From assembly GCA_019689695.1 (NCBI GenBank), contig JADGHA010000337.1, positions 1 to 5,012 on the forward strand: a stretch of 5,012 bases of DNA. The letters are read 5' to 3'. Position 1 is the first letter of the stretch; every line of letters starts with the position of its first letter. Source of the DNA: Micromonosporaceae bacterium (GTDB lineage Bacteria > Actinomycetota > Actinomycetes > Mycobacteriales > Micromonosporaceae). Below the pieces are notes generated by a model. It ran no database searches. It was not told the DNA's origin and saw only the letters and a program-made list of their open reading frames with translations. A program made the translations under genes and the position numbers. Shown piece after piece: positions 4,651 through 5,012 of the stretch.

Positions 4651-5012
4651 ATGACCCGCGCAGTCCGGTTGGCTGCCACCGCCCTCGCTGCCACGGCGGC
4701 CGGCGTCCTGCTGCTCGCCACGCCCGCGTCGGCTCATGTCACCGTCAACGCGCAGGACGCGCGGCAGGGTGGCTTCACCCGGGTGGCGTTCCGGGTGCCG
4801 ACCGAGAGCGACACGCTGTCCACCACCAAGGTCGAGGTGCACCTGCCGCAGGACACGCCGATCGCGTCGGTATCCACCATGCCGGTGCCCGGCTGGACCG
4901 TGAAGGTCAGCAAGACCAAGCTGGCCCAGCCGATCAAGACCGACGACGGGGAGCTCACCGAGGCGGTCTCGGTGATCACCTGGACGGCCGGCCCGGGCGC
5001 GGCGATCAAGCC
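4651..5012 (+). CDS. ycnI: YcnI-family (DUF1775) copper-binding exported protein, partial (3' end beyond window)
   Basis: The first 120 codons are visible and the frame is open to the right edge. Residues 1-28 form a signal peptide (MTRAVR n-region, Ala/Leu core, ATPASA), and the mature protein would start H29-V-T-V-N. A signal peptide ending right before HVTV is typical of YcnI proteins, whose N-terminal His takes part in a monohistidine-brace Cu(II) site. E52 in FRVPTESD fits the conserved acidic residue of the family and W82 (PVPGW) and W111 (ITWTAG) are the visible conserved tryptophans; exact ligand assignment is by memory of the family. The rest of the domain and the usual C-terminal membrane helix are cut off. 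It is co-directional with and 16 bases after the CopC-CopD gene, the standard ycnJ/ycnI neighbourhood, and probably acts as a copper chaperone or metallochaperone outside the membrane. Confidence 0.93.
   Translation, partial: MTRAVRLAATALAATAAGVLLLATPASAHVTVNAQDARQGGFTRVAFRVPTESDTLSTTKVEVHLPQDTPIASVSTMPVPGWTVKVSKTKLAQPIKTDDGELTEAVSVITWTAGPGAAIK

Noticed and set aside
2919..4721. 600-codon open frame on the reverse strand opposite the CopC-CopD gene
   Set aside because: Its translation is dominated by Arg, Gly, Gln, His, Asp and Pro with no hydrophobic core or domain, the pattern of an antisense frame in high-GC DNA. The forward strand encodes a clear CopC-CopD protein.

Overview
The window is very GC-rich and shows strong third-position G/C bias, with GTG starts and 4-base stop/start overlaps. 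Gene content and protein style point to a high-GC actinobacterium, most likely Micromonosporaceae (Micromonospora/Actinoplanes type). That placement rests on overall protein resemblance, not on a search.

Layout. The left edge holds the last ~15 codons of an unidentified forward gene and then a complete tRNA-Leu gene (anticodon TAG, CCA not encoded). Facing it is a reverse-strand operon of four genes, read from about 2916 down to 256: a 4-TM MauE/DoxX-type membrane protein, a membrane-anchored DsbA-like thioredoxin-fold protein (CPHC), an uncharacterised exported/5-TM protein with a His-rich ectodomain, and a Bcp/PrxQ peroxiredoxin. The junctions are overlapped by 4 bases: GTGA, CTGA (if a CTG start is accepted) and ATGA. 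A 74-base divergent region (2917-2990) separates this operon from a forward copper operon. That operon consists of a CopC-CopD fusion (YcnJ type) and, 16 bases later behind a good ribosome binding site, a YcnI (DUF1775) copper-binding protein that runs off the right edge.

How it may work together. The forward unit is a recognised copper acquisition/handling pair. The reverse unit looks like an envelope thiol-redox set (MauE and DsbA) plus peroxide removal. The third reverse gene links the two halves: like CopC and YcnI, its signal peptide is predicted to end just before a histidine, so all three mature proteins would begin with His, the residue used in copper-binding histidine-brace sites. 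The main candidate for something undescribed is therefore this protein and its possible role in copper handling coupled to extracytoplasmic thiol redox. This is inference and has not been tested.
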